64,000 bases of DNA from Osedax fenrisi (lineage: Eukaryota > Annelida > Polychaeta > Sabellida > Siboglinidae): NCBI GenBank assembly GCA_964019155.1, contig OZ025246.1, positions 2,839,066 to 2,903,065 on the forward strand, in the 5' to 3' direction. Below, piece after piece: positions 50,336 through 61,772 of this stretch. Both the position numbers and the translations under genes were made by a program. The notes beneath the pieces are model-generated. The model ran no database searches. It saw only the letters and a list, made by a program, of their open reading frames with translations, and had not been told where the DNA came from. Positions within the stretch are counted from its first letter, which is position 1. Each line of letters starts with the position of its first letter.

Positions 50336-50929
50336 ATGACGCAAAAACAAGATATTAATGAATTAAAAAACTCTATTCAAGAACTGCGTACAGTTGTATC
50401 TGAATTAGTAAATAAAGTTGATGAACTAACTGCAGTTGTAAATAATAAAGATAAAACAATTATTGAGTTAGAACGAAAAATTAATAACCTTGAACAATTT
50501 TCAAAACAAAATAATATTATTATATCTGATCCTAAATTGAATTTTGATTTAACTCAACGTAATCTAGCACCATCTTTCATCACATTTGCAAAGGAAAAAT
50601 TAGATATAATTATACAACCGTATGACATTGTTAAGATACATAAATTAAAAAACAACAAGAATAAACATAATAAAATTTTAGTCAAACTACACCATAACTC
50701 TACTAAATTTGAAATTATTAAAAATTCTAAAAAATTAAAAGGCACTGATACATATATAAATGAACATCTAACACAATTTAATTCTGATATTTTCTACAAA
50801 GCTCGACAACTTCGAAAAGATAAAGTGATATTACATTGTTGGACTATAAATGGAATAACTTTTATTATAAAAAACGAAGATTCGTCTCCAGTAAAAATAA
50901 CAGATATAAATAAATTCTCTGATATATAA
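50336..50929 (+). CDS. LINE ORF1 protein, copy B (intact)
   Basis: 197 codons from ATG to TAA. The N-terminal 60 residues are a coiled coil with heptad Leu/Val (ELKNSIQELRTVVSELVNKV). The middle holds KILVKLHHNSTKFEIIKNSK, an RRM-like strand pattern. The C-terminal part, INEHLTQFNSDIFYKARQL then HCWTINGITFIIK, is the conserved C-terminal segment found in many CR1/L2-type ORF1 proteins. Expected role: RNA binding and chaperone in the retrotransposon particle. There is no zinc knuckle. This is the only full-length retroelement protein in the window. Confidence 0.88.
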   Translation: MTQKQDINELKNSIQELRTVVSELVNKVDELTAVVNNKDKTIIELERKINNLEQFSKQNNIIISDPKLNFDLTQRNLAPSFITFAKEKLDIIIQPYDIVKIHKLKNNKNKHNKILVKLHHNSTKFEIIKNSKKLKGTDTYINEHLTQFNSDIFYKARQLRKDKVILHCWTINGITFIIKNEDSSPVKITDINKFSDI

Positions 50930-51083
50930 ATATTTTATTTTGTATTTATTTTTCGTTGTCGTTTGTTCTAATTTCATATTACATTCTATTTTTAACATTT
51001 TATTATAATTAGTATTTACATATATTTTTTATCTATATCTTTAATCTTTTATATTATCTTATTCAATTTTAACTTTTTAATAT

Positions 51084-52037
51084 TTGTACTATATGAACTT
51101 GAATGAAATCTATCCGCAATTTAATGTTGATCAAATTAACAATTTTAGTTCCAATAATGATAGTTTTAATAATAATAATTTCTCAAATTGTAATTTTAAT
51201 TTTCTCAATGAATCCAATTATTACACCTCAAATGAATGGAAGTTGAATTCTAATAAAAATAATTTATTTAATTTTAATATTATTAACATCAATATTAGGA
51301 GTTTAAAAAAAAATGTTGATAAATTAATTATGTTTTTGAATACGTTTGATGATCATTTTGATATAGTTTCAATTACTGAAACATGGTTGAGTGATAATAA
51401 TATTTTCATTTTTAATATTCCTGGTTATAACCATATATGTTCAAATCGTAAACATAAAAATGGAGGTGGTGTTTTAATCTATATACGTGAACATTATCAA
51501 TTTAATATTCTATCTACCATATCAAATAACTATTATGACAACATATCAATTGAAATTATTTTTGAAAAATCAAAAAACATTATTTTCAGTACAATATATT
51601 TTCCTCCTACTTTAGAAAAAATAGCTCACTCTACATTTATTGATTTCTTGAAAAATAATTTTCAGCAACATGTTAGTAATGATAAAAAAATGATTATCTG
51701 TGGTGACTTTAATATTGATCTAGTGCATATAAATACAAATAAAGTGGCTAATACCTTTTTTGATACGATTATTTCACTAGGTTGTTCCCATCTAATTAAT
51801 CGTACAACTAGATTCGACACTAAACATAATTCTTCATCTATAATTGATAATATATTTACAAATTTTAATCTTAATATGAAAAGATTTTCAGGAATAATTA
51901 TTTCAGATATATCTGACCATTTTCCAATTGTTTTAAATTTACAATTGTCTACCAAACCTCAAGATAAAGTTAAATCTACTAAAATCAAACAAAATCAAAT
52001 TAATGATAGAACCATGTTTAATCTGTTTGAAATTTAA
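51084..52037 (+). pseudogene. LINE ORF2 endonuclease domain, copy B
   Basis: The translation is identical to copy A. The first ATG is at 51093. The catalytic boxes ITETWL, CGDFNIDL and ISDHFPIVL are kept. It ends at the same TAA in ATTTAAAAAAAAAAC. Confidence 0.88.
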
Positions 52038-53394
52038 AAAAAAAACAAACTGGGAATTCATAAAATCTAACGATACAGAAAAATCTTGGAATTTATTCTT
52101 GGAATACTTTATCTTAAATTTTGATAGATACTGTCCAAAAATTAATAAAGCCTCCCACAAAAATAAACTCATTCCATGGAATACTCGAGATCTTAAAAAG
52201 GCTTGTAGAAAAAAACAGATATTATATAAAAAATATAAAATATCTAAATCTGAAAATGACTTATTTATTTACAAAATTTTTAAAAATAATACAACATCTT
52301 TAGTTCGAGAAGCTAAGAAAAAGTATTATTCAAATCTGTTAAAAAATTGCTCTGATACAAAAAATACATGGAATGTACTAAATAATTTACTTAATGTTAA
52401 AAAAAAATTCAAACAACTACCTGACAATTTTAATGTAAATAATGTGAATATTGTTGATTCCAAACAAATTGCTAATGAATTTAATTCTTTTTTTAGAGAC
52501 ATTGGTTCTAATTTAGATAATAATATAAATAATTGTAATGATGATGACTTTAAATTCTTTTTACCTGAACCTAATATACATAGTTTTGTTTTAACACCAG
52601 TAAGTTCAGATGAAATTATTAAAGTATTAAATGAATTCAAACCAAAAAAATCAAGAGATCATTATGGCATATCCATGCAGTTACTTAAATGTATTTTTCC
52701 TGTATTGGTTTATCCATTTGTTTTTCTTGTAAATTTATCTTTTGAATCAGGCGTTGTACCGGATTTCTTAAAATTATCAAATATTATCCATTTACACAAA
52801 ACTGGTGATGATACATTTTTTAATAACTATCGTCCAATTTCTCTCACCTGTCAATTCGCAAAGATTTTAGAAAAAATATATTATTCTCGCTTTTATAGTT
52901 TTTTATCATCTTTTAATATATTATCTCCTTCTCAATTTGGTTTTAGGAAAGGATACAGTACATCACATGCAATATTTAACCTCCAGTCACAAATCAGTAC
53001 CTGTTTTAATAATAACAATGTTGGCGCTATAATCTTTATTGATTTAAAAAAAGCATTTGACACAGTTAATCACAGAATATTACTTTTTAAATTAAAAAAT
53101 ATTGGAGTACGAGGCATTGCACTTAACTGGATAATGAGCTATTTAACAAATAGATATCAACAGTGTATATATAATGATGTAATTTCAGATAAACTAAAAG
53201 TCATAACGGGTGTACCCCAAGGCACCATCCTAGGACCCATTTTATTTTTAATTTATATTAATGATATTACAAAATCATCTTCTTTATGTAAGTTTACCAT
53301 GTTCGCAGATGATACTACTTTATATTTTGAAAATACATCAGCCGAATTACTTAATTATATTTGTCAAACTGAATTAAAAAATATTAATAAATGA
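52038..53394 (+). pseudogene. LINE ORF2 reverse transcriptase domain, copy B
   Basis: All RT boxes are as in copy A, including FIDLKKAFDTVNH and FADDTTLY, so the catalytic aspartates are present. Three substitutions separate the copies. The same TGA (53392-53394) replaces the expected Trp codon. The nominal ATG at 52003 lies in the endonuclease overlap and is not a likely start. Confidence 0.88.
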
Positions 53395-54122
53395 TTAATA
53401 TATAATAGGTTATCATTAAATTTAAATAAAACTTGCTTTATGTCTATTAATTCAAGAACTATTATAAATATAAATTTAAATAACAGAAATATTGAAAGAG
53501 TTACATTTCATAAATTTTTAGGCGTAATTATAGACGATATATTAAACTGGAAACAACATATCTTGTTTTTAAAATCAAAACTAAAAAAAATCATATGGAT
53601 TACCAACATTATTTCCAAATTTATAAATAAAAAAGCATTACTTCATATATATATAATTCCATATTCTTGCCTCATATAAAGTATTGTAACATATTTTGGG
53701 GAAATACATATAAATCTAATGTATCATGCATATATATTCTTCAAAAGCGAATGATAAGAATTATATGTAAAAAACATTTTTTACATCATACTAATGGACT
53801 ATTTATTGATAATTCTTTATTAAAAATAAATGAAATTACATATATAAGTACATGTGAATTTATGTTTAAAATTTTCAATGATCTTCATCCTGTTATAACA
53901 AATGCATTTTTTTCTGTAACTTCATCATATCACAACACTAGGAGCATAACTAATTTCTCAATTATTAATTTCAAAAAAGAACTATGCAGAAGAACATTAA
54001 TATACATTGGACCAATTACCTGGAATAAGCTTGATAATATTTTAAAAAATATTTCAAATTATAAATTATTCAGGAAACGTATGTATACACATTTGTTATC
54101 TTCTTACTCAGTATACTTATAA
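53395..54122 (+). pseudogene. LINE ORF2 C-terminal region, copy B (frameshifted)
   Basis: The frame runs to 53679 and is then picked up from 53667 in another frame. The cause is an extra TA in CATATATATATAATTCC compared with copy A. The remainder, to 54122, is the same as copy A. Confidence 0.84.
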
Positions 54123-55112
54123 TCTAAATCTCATTTTTCTAATTTTATATATTTTATCATGTCTTTTATCTAATATTGTATTATATACTAAGATCCACAT
54201 TTTATTCTTATTTTAATTTATTGACGTTTATGTAAAAATTAAAAAAAAATTAATACTTTTGAGTGTTTTACTTTACAATATTTTATTTCCCCGACATTAA
54301 TAATATTATTTTACTGAATTTTTGCATTTTATATTTGAATTTACTTTCATGTTTTCTTTCTTTTTAATTGACGTTTATATAAAAATAATAAAATTAAAAA
54401 AAACTGTTAGGTATTTTTTTTTTCTTTAGTATTTTCTTTAGTATTTTTTATTTCCCTCTGACTAATAATATTATTTGACTTTATTTTTAATTACATAAAC
54501 ATTTTGTATTGAATCTTTTTTCTTGTATACTTGATTATACTTCTTTGTTTTATTTCTCTTGATTGACACTTATATAAAAATTAGTAATTAAACTAACATT
54601 TCAGTTTGAACAAATATTTTACATTCTTTACATTATTATAAAGTATTACAAAAAAATTCCTAAAACTTATTTACTGAAAAAAAAAAAAAAAAAAAAAAAA
54701 TGTTACATACAGTTCTTACCATCTTTCTAGATATTCTTTTTGTTATGTTTTATTCAGTTTTATTCAGTTTTACTTCATTTTACTTCATTTTTTTCTTCTT
54801 TTATACTAATACATCTATATTTTTGTTTAGTGTATTATTTTATAGTACTTATTATTTATTTTAGTTATTTATTTATAAATAATTAAATGATGATTACATA
54901 ATTTTATGGAAAGTTCAAACAATTTATATTATTTTTCTATTTTATTCATTGTATTGTATCTATGTAAACAGGAAGTCATCTAATATTTTATAATATTTTA
55001 TTTATTTAGTTTTTTTTTGAACTTGCTTTAAAATTAAGGGTAATTGTCTCGATAAGCTTTTGCTTCTACAAAAACCCTGGTGCAAACCTAAATCTGATAA
55101 TAATAATAATAA
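54123..55112 (+). other. LINE 3' UTR, copy B
   Basis: The same three TTGACG/TTGACA blocks, A-tract (about 54678-54700), stem arms and ATGTAAACAGGAAGT (54962-54976) as in copy A. It ends CTGATAATAATAATAAT. Confidence 0.7.
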
Positions 55113-55255
55113 TATATATATAAATTGAAAAAGTTAATATTTATTAAAACATACAAACTTGAGAAACATTTAAAATGATCGATATATATCATATTATTAA
55201 ATTATTTAACAAATATTATGTAATATATAATATAAATATGTTAATACATTGTAAC

Positions 55256-55384
55256 CTATACACACTCTTCCTCTCCATTCATATCCATTATTACATTTAC
55301 ATTTGTAACTTGTACTCATCTTTACGCAATAAGAATTCCGTACATTTGAACATAAGGTAGTATCTTGTATACATTTATTGATTT
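55256..55384 (-). CDS. EGF-like exon, array copy 5 (R5)
   Basis: 129 nt, phase 1-1, acceptor TTATTATTTAG, donor ATAG|GTTACAATG. Six cysteines, CVKMSTSYKCKC and NNGYEWRGRV, as in copy 4. The shared Met and Arg mark copies 4 and 5 as the youngest pair. Confidence 0.83.
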
Positions 55385-55636
55385 CTAAATAATAAAGTAT
55401 ATAAAGTATGTTATATATTACAAATGAAAGTTGTATTTAATAACATTATAATTAAACTACATATTGATCATTTGTATATGATGAGATTTTGGTATATTTC
55501 TACTTATCATATGTATTCCAATGCTATAAATAGTGGGGTTACCCTCAGTTATAATTGAAGTGAAACCTCGATAGTTATAGAAGAAAGCGGATATTAATGA
55601 TTTAGAAGTAAAATATTAGATATAAGCCATTATCTA

Positions 55637-57218
55637 CCCAGGAAACACAATCCAGTATTAATCCGGATTCAATCCGAATTATAGATCCGGATCAAAGTCG
55701 AGTATTTAGGATACTTTGTTCCGGATTAATATTGGATTTCCTGGATAATAAATATTTTATTACTGTAATTATAACAACAAAATCATTAATTTATAATGCT
55801 AATATATATTATATTGTTTTCTATATTATGGCTAGAAGCAATCTATATATTGATTTTATATCAGATTTTGGTTGGCTTTTTATATAGATTTATAATATTA
55901 TACTTATGTTACATGTATGATATATCCCCTATATATACCCTCATATATAAGTATGATCCCTAAAAACTTATATGATCTTAATTATTTTATAAGTATTTAT
56001 AAATATATTGTATTTTAAATTTATATTATAGTTATACATTGTTATATATAGGTTAAATAAATTGTTTTTAAAAAAAAACATTTTTTTAATATGATAAATT
56101 TATCAAAAAATATTCAATGTTTTTTATTTATTTTAATTAATTTAGATTCAATAGATTTACTTAAATTTAATAAAATAATAAATAATTAAATAATTGGAAA
56201 TATTTATAAATAAATATTTAATATATTAATATTTAAATACTTTTTATATACATCTTTAAAAGTATACAGTAATAACCTCATAATAGCAACATAACAGAAT
56301 AATTAATAGCCTACAATATTTACATTGTGCTCTTATGCTGCTATTATGTTGCCATTAAATGTTTATTATGCTGCTATTAATTTGCCATGTTATTATGATG
56401 CTGTTATGTTGTTATTTAAAGTCAATTATTCTATTATTATGCTTATATTAATTTTAAAAGTATAGTATGCTGATATTATGTTGATATTATTAAAATAGCT
56501 GCATAATAGCACAATATAAACATTTGAGGCTATTAAATATTCTGTTATAATGCTATTATGAGGCTATTGATGTTTTCTGGATATATATATATATATATAA
56601 TGTATACAATTTGACAATTCGTATTGAACAATCAAAATTAAATCCGTATCACTTAATCTGGATTGAATCCATATAGTATAATCCAAATTAAATGCTGATT
56701 ACATAATCAGAATTTAATCCATATTGAACAATTCAAATTCAATCCGGATTACATAATCCGCATTTAATCCGTATTGAACAATCCAAGTTAAATCCGTATC
56801 ACTTAATCCGGATTTAATCCGTATTGAACAATCCAAATTTAATCCGTATCACTTAATTCGGATCGAATCCGTATTGAATTTGAATCAAAATGCCAGGTTA
56901 AATCCGACATTTTATTCGAATCCAATCTGGATCTAATCCGTATCAAATAATTATTAAACAAATTTAAGATTATATAATCTCAAATATAATATATATTCGT
57001 ATATTTAATATATTAAATATATAATAATCTTCATTTATAAAACAGCAAACTTTGTATATTGTAAAAATAATTAATTTGTATATACAATTATATTTTTGGA
57101 TCCTATGATTCAAATTTAATCCGGATTAAATCAGGATCCGGATACATTTATCTTGATCCGAAATTAATCCAAATTCAATCCGGATCTAATACGGATAGAA
57201 AAAGTATGTTTTCCTGGG
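55637..57218. mobile_element. CCCAGGAAA-ended element (R6 copy)
   Basis: Same ends and TA flanks. It keeps the fuller ATCCGGATTAAATCAGG near 57120, also found in R1. Confidence 0.7.
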
Positions 57219-57310
57219 TATTAATTAAAGCATAATTAGATAATTGGAAATTATATGATAATACATTGGAATAGTAAGACAATAATGTCTATTGTTGAAT
57301 TTCATTCACA

Positions 57311-57699
57311 CAGGGTCGGGAAAAACCCCAAAAACCTAAGAAATATATAAGAGGTTTTTGGGTTATTGGGTTTTTGGTGGGTTTTTTCTAGGGTTTTGGG
57401 TGTTTTTCTTTATCTTAAATTTAAAAATAAAAAAATCAAGAAAAAATATTTAAAAAAAATATATATATTATATAAATTAAATAATATAATAGTGTTTTAA
57501 TATATATTAATATAATACTATAAAGGTTAATGATATTTTAAATTGAAAAATGTCAAGTATTCTAATAAATGATTTATATTTTAAATAAATATAAATAATT
57601 AATATATATTTGAAATTTAATTATATTTATACACTTAATAATAATATTTATTTATTAAATCAAATATAATAATAGTAGATATAAATAGACTCCTCGGTA

Positions 57700-57766
<67 letters not shown>

Positions 57767-58572
57767 ATTGATTGATTGAAAGTTTATTTAAACACTTACA
57801 TAAATCATAATTTATTTCTCATAAGTGTATATATAGAATACAAATAATAGATTAGGTAAAACAATAAATACTGATAATATTATTAAATAAAATAGAATAA
57901 ACCGTATGTAAATTAATAAATAAATAATAATGACAAACAATATTTGTATTACAGGTTGCCACCTGATATAAATTATTGTATATCTTTCATTTATTTTTAT
58001 GCTATTTTATGGATCTAATATAGGGTGGGATTGAATTCCATAGTTTTGGACAAATATAACTCAGTGCCCGAGTATTCATTATTGAGGGATGGAGAATTGG
58101 GGTAGATAGAAAATTATATTCAATGTTTCTAATAGATGGAAGGGAATATCTTTGTACTAGATAATCAGACATATAGGAGGGACAATTCGAAGAGCTCTTA
58201 AGAGATCTGTATATTGATAATATTGAGGAATGGACAATAGATAGTCTACGATAATTAGATCATTTGTTGAATGGGAACCATGGAGTTAAGTGTTGGTATG
58301 AGGAAGTAGAGGTATGAACTCGAATACGTAGGTTATATGTTGTACGGATTGATGAATGAATAACTCGATTTTGGGGGGAGAGAGAGTATAATGGAAGATT
58401 GCTAAGGATCGAGGAACCGTAATCTATACGTGAGAGAACAAGGGAATTAACTAGAGTTTTAGTAAGAGATACAGTAATTGTTTTCGTATTTATCTAATTC
58501 TAAATAGATGATGATTTGCAGATTTAGTGATGCCAATAATATGAGGAATGAAGGAAAGAGTAGAATCAAAAA

Positions 58573-58618
<46 letters not shown>

Positions 58619-58833
58619 GTATATTATTATTAACTTACTTATAAATTAATTAAAATGTGATAATTAAATAATAATAATTAATTATATATTAAAACCCAGA
58701 AATAATAATTACAACAAAAATGAAAAACCCCCAAAAAACCCAAAAACCCCAAAAACCCCTAAAATTATCAAAAAGTGAAACCCAAAAATCAAATAACTCA
58801 AAAACACAAATACCCCTACTTCTGCCAACCATG
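57311..58833. mobile_element. hAT-like element (R6 copy)
   Basis: Left end CAGGGTCGGGAAAAACCCC, right end GCCAACCATG at 58833. CATTCACA lies on both sides (right copy 58834-58841). The nested LINE fragment is 57763-58565. TA runs of about 60 bp (57705-57765) and 40 bp (58575-58610) lengthen it. Confidence 0.8.
57763..58565 (-). pseudogene. Old LINE 3' fragment (R6 copy)
   Basis: Same as 26302-27095, with its own base changes. Confidence 0.58.
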
Positions 58834-58883
58834 CATTCACATATATATGATAATTGATATAAGGGAGTATTATCATGTATAAG

Positions 58884-58920
<37 letters not shown>

Positions 58921-60468
58921 GTTGAATTTTGAAAGCCGAAGTGAAAAGTCGTTTTTTTTTACATTACTATTTCATTCAAAAATGTACATTTAAAATTAAC
59001 ACATTATTTTATATGTTATTGATATTTCATTTGATGAATACCAGGTATTTATAAAATATATATTTTTAATTTTAATTTCTTTTGTATTGTAGATTTGTCA
59101 AAATCATTTAATTTTAATTTCTTTTGTCTGGCTATTACATAATTTTTTTTTTTCTTCATAAAATAAATTCTGATATAATTTTATTATAATGTATTTTGTT
59201 TTATTGATTTTTATAGTTCATAAATATATTATATGTGATATAAAAGTGTAGATTTTCATATAGTTTCAGCGGGTTACGATTAAAAAGGACGAGTTTAGGG
59301 TTAACGATTACATTTTAAATGTGAAATAAAATGTCAGTTATATTTGCAGTAAAAAGCGACAGTTGAATTAGCTATCGAAGAGAGATGATTTAGAGATATT
59401 GATGATTCATAATTATAATGTTATATTGATTGATTGAATGTTTATTTATACACAAAAATAACGTATATATAGCCATGATCTATTAAGTTATGCATAGTTA
59501 GATAATTGGAAGTTATCTGATAGTATGTTGGAATAGTAAGACAAGAATGACTATAGTCGAATGGAATTCACATATATATATATATATATGTATATGTGAT
59601 AATTTATATAAGGGATTAATATCATGTATAAGCATTATGTGTATATATATAATGAGAGTAGGAGGTGGCAGGGAATAAGTATCTGGAGACAAATTTAATG
59701 AAGGGGGATATTGGGTAGATATATTGAAAATTTCACCAATGATAATCGATTTAAAATAAAGGAAGTTAATATTTTAGTTGGCTTCCAAGAAGATATTTTT
59801 TTTCTAGGATTGATATACGAATTTAATGGCATATGAAATAGAATAAATGAGAAATTCAATAATATAATATATAGGATATGTAAGGATATAGGATAAATAA
59901 TACTCTTGGAATATTTATTTGAGTATTTAATGTAGCGCATATTCATTGGAGTTCTCTCGTCTCAATTAATTCTTAAATGTGTAATGTAACTTATTTTTGT
60001 GTGCAATAAATCTATTAAATTATATTGCAACATGACATTCCAACATTTTCCAGGAACCGATGTTATGAAAAAGGGTAATAAATTGAATGTTATTGAAAAA
60101 ATAAGGTATTTTAACATCGGAGAAATTATATCATGATTGAGCTAAGTAGGAAAAAACCATTATTTAGGGATAGATTGAATATATCAAGAATATATGAATC
60201 CTTATTTAAAGATAATATTGTAATGGGTTCTATAGTAAATGTATTAGAATAATAATAAGAATAAAACGTAAAGATGATATCAGATATAATAAAAATAGAA
60301 GGAATATATAATACAGATGTATATATAAATATATAAATTGAAAAAGTTAATATTTATTAAAACATACAAACTTGAGAAACATTTAAAATGATCGATATAT
60401 ATTATATTATTAAATTATTTAACAAATATTATGTAATATATAATATAAATATTTTAATACATTGTAAC

Positions 60469-60597
60469 CTATACACACTATTCCTCTCCATTCATATCCA
60501 TTATTACATTTACATTTGTAACTTGTACTTATCTTTACGCAATAAGAATTCCGTACATTTGAACATAAGGTAGTATCTTGTATACATTTATTGATTT
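60469..60597 (-). CDS. EGF-like exon, array copy 6 (R6)
   Basis: This is the first EGF exon in transcription order, next after the LRR exon. 129 nt, phase 1-1, acceptor TTATTATTTAG, donor ATAG|GTTACAATG. Six cysteines kept, CVKISTSYKCKC, C5-C6 loop NNGYEWRGIV. About 1.2 kb separates it from the LRR exon, and no other exon was seen between them. Confidence 0.83.
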
Positions 60598-60849
60598 CTA
60601 AATAATAAAGTATATAAAGTATGTTATATATTACAAATGAAAGTTGTATTTAATAATATTATAATTAAACTACATATTGATCATTTGTATATGATGAAAT
60701 TTTGGTATATTTCCACTTATCATATGTATTCCAATGCTATAAATAGTGGGGTAACCCTCAGTTATAATTGAAGTGAAACCTCGATAGTTATAGAAGAAAG
60801 CGGATATTAATGATTTAGAAGTAAAATATTAGATATAAGCCATTATCTA

Positions 60850-61104
60850 CCCAGGAAACACACTCCAATATTAATCCGGATTCAATCCGAATTATAGATC
60901 CGGATCAAAGTCGAGTATTTAGGATACTTTGATCCGGATTAATATTGGATTTCCTGGATAATAAACATTTTATTACTGTAATTATAACAACAAAATCATT
61001 AATTTATAATGCTAATTTATATTATATTGTTTTCTATATTATGGCTAGAAGCAATCTATATATTGATTTTATATCAGATTTATGTTGGCTTTTTATATAG
61101 ATTT
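60850..61104. mobile_element. CCCAGGAAA-ended element, right-truncated
   Basis: The left 255 bp of the element, including the foldback at its left edge (ending TTTCCTGG near 60957), are cut where the array stops. Confidence 0.7.
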
Positions 61105-61734
61105 AATACATTGTATAATATTTTATAATCACAATATTTAATAATAAAATAAATTATCTTAATACATTTGTAATAATTCTTAATAATTAATATATTCATA
61201 TTTATTTTATACAATTTATTTGTTATAATATTTCTATAATGACAAATTGTTATTAAATAATCAATAGGAATTTTACGAATATTTAAAATAATTATAATAA
61301 TATATTATTATAATAATATATTATCCTATAAGATATTCATTAAACAATAATTAAACATTATAAATTACAAGTATAGTATAACTAAATATATTATATTATT
61401 TATAGGTACACCTACACTTATATTTAAAGAACTGCGTTCTATACCATTAAATACATATATTTAGGAAATAAACTAAATAAATATACTAAAGAAACATCTA
61501 CATGATAATTATGAGTATTTGCTAAATTATTGTTAAATAAACATATCTGGGACCAAGTGTTTAGGTTCATATTACAATACTACGGATATTCAATTGTTAA
61601 CATGGGATAATTAGGATAATTAGATAATTAGATTGGGATACTTAGATAATCCTATACTTTTTTATTTAAATTTAAATTACCTACATATTAATAGGAATCA
61701 TATGTTTTTTAATAGTAGTTATTCATATTAAATA

Positions 61735-61768
<34 letters not shown>

Positions 61769-61772
61769 TTAC
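61105..61772. other. Intron-like AT-rich stretch right of the array
   Basis: No gene seen. It is AT-rich, with GGGATAATTAGGATAATTAG words near 61600 and a TA run at 61745-61768 next to the LRR exon donor. Confidence 0.5.

Larger units (their letters stand above)
49218..55112 (+). mobile_element. 5.9-kb non-LTR retrotransposon, copy B
   Basis: Same site, same orientation and same truncation points as copy A, and nearly identical throughout. The endonuclease translations are identical over 317 residues, and the RT differs at three of 463 (Y/S, F/Y, R/T). Private differences include an extra 8 bases near 50228. ORF1 is intact here; ORF2 has the shared A10 frameshift, the shared TGA, and a private 2-bp TA insertion near 53650. 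It was copied with the unit and not inserted independently. Confidence 0.9.
44877..55935. repeat. Array unit R5 (11.06 kb, with LINE)
   Basis: The left half (to about 47730) matches R2 at diagnostic variants. From about 47840 it matches R4, including GTCGTGTTTTTGTACATTAC and the LINE at the identical site. It appears to be a mosaic made by unequal exchange or conversion. Confidence 0.85.
10992..61104. repeat. Six-unit tandem array carrying EGF exons
   Basis: The same ordered set of landmarks recurs six times. TACCCTCATATATAAG opens units at 10992, 24469, 29721, 33575, 44877 and 55936, and the last unit ends near 61104 at a position about 50 bp short of that landmark. The basic unit is about 5.2 kb. 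Each unit contains, left to right: most of a CCCAGGAAA-ended element, a hAT-like element with an old LINE fragment, unique spacer, one minus-strand EGF exon, and the start of the next CCCAGGAAA element. Both outer edges therefore fall inside that mobile element. Size differences are explained by identified insertions, deletions and a duplication. Confidence 0.93.
55936..61104. repeat. Array unit R6 (5169 bp, last unit)
   Basis: Close to basic length, with no LINE insertion; at 60320-60340 the LINE target is empty (GATGTATATATAAATATATA). Homology to the array ends at 61104, about 50 bp before the next unit-opening landmark would occur. Confidence 0.86.
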
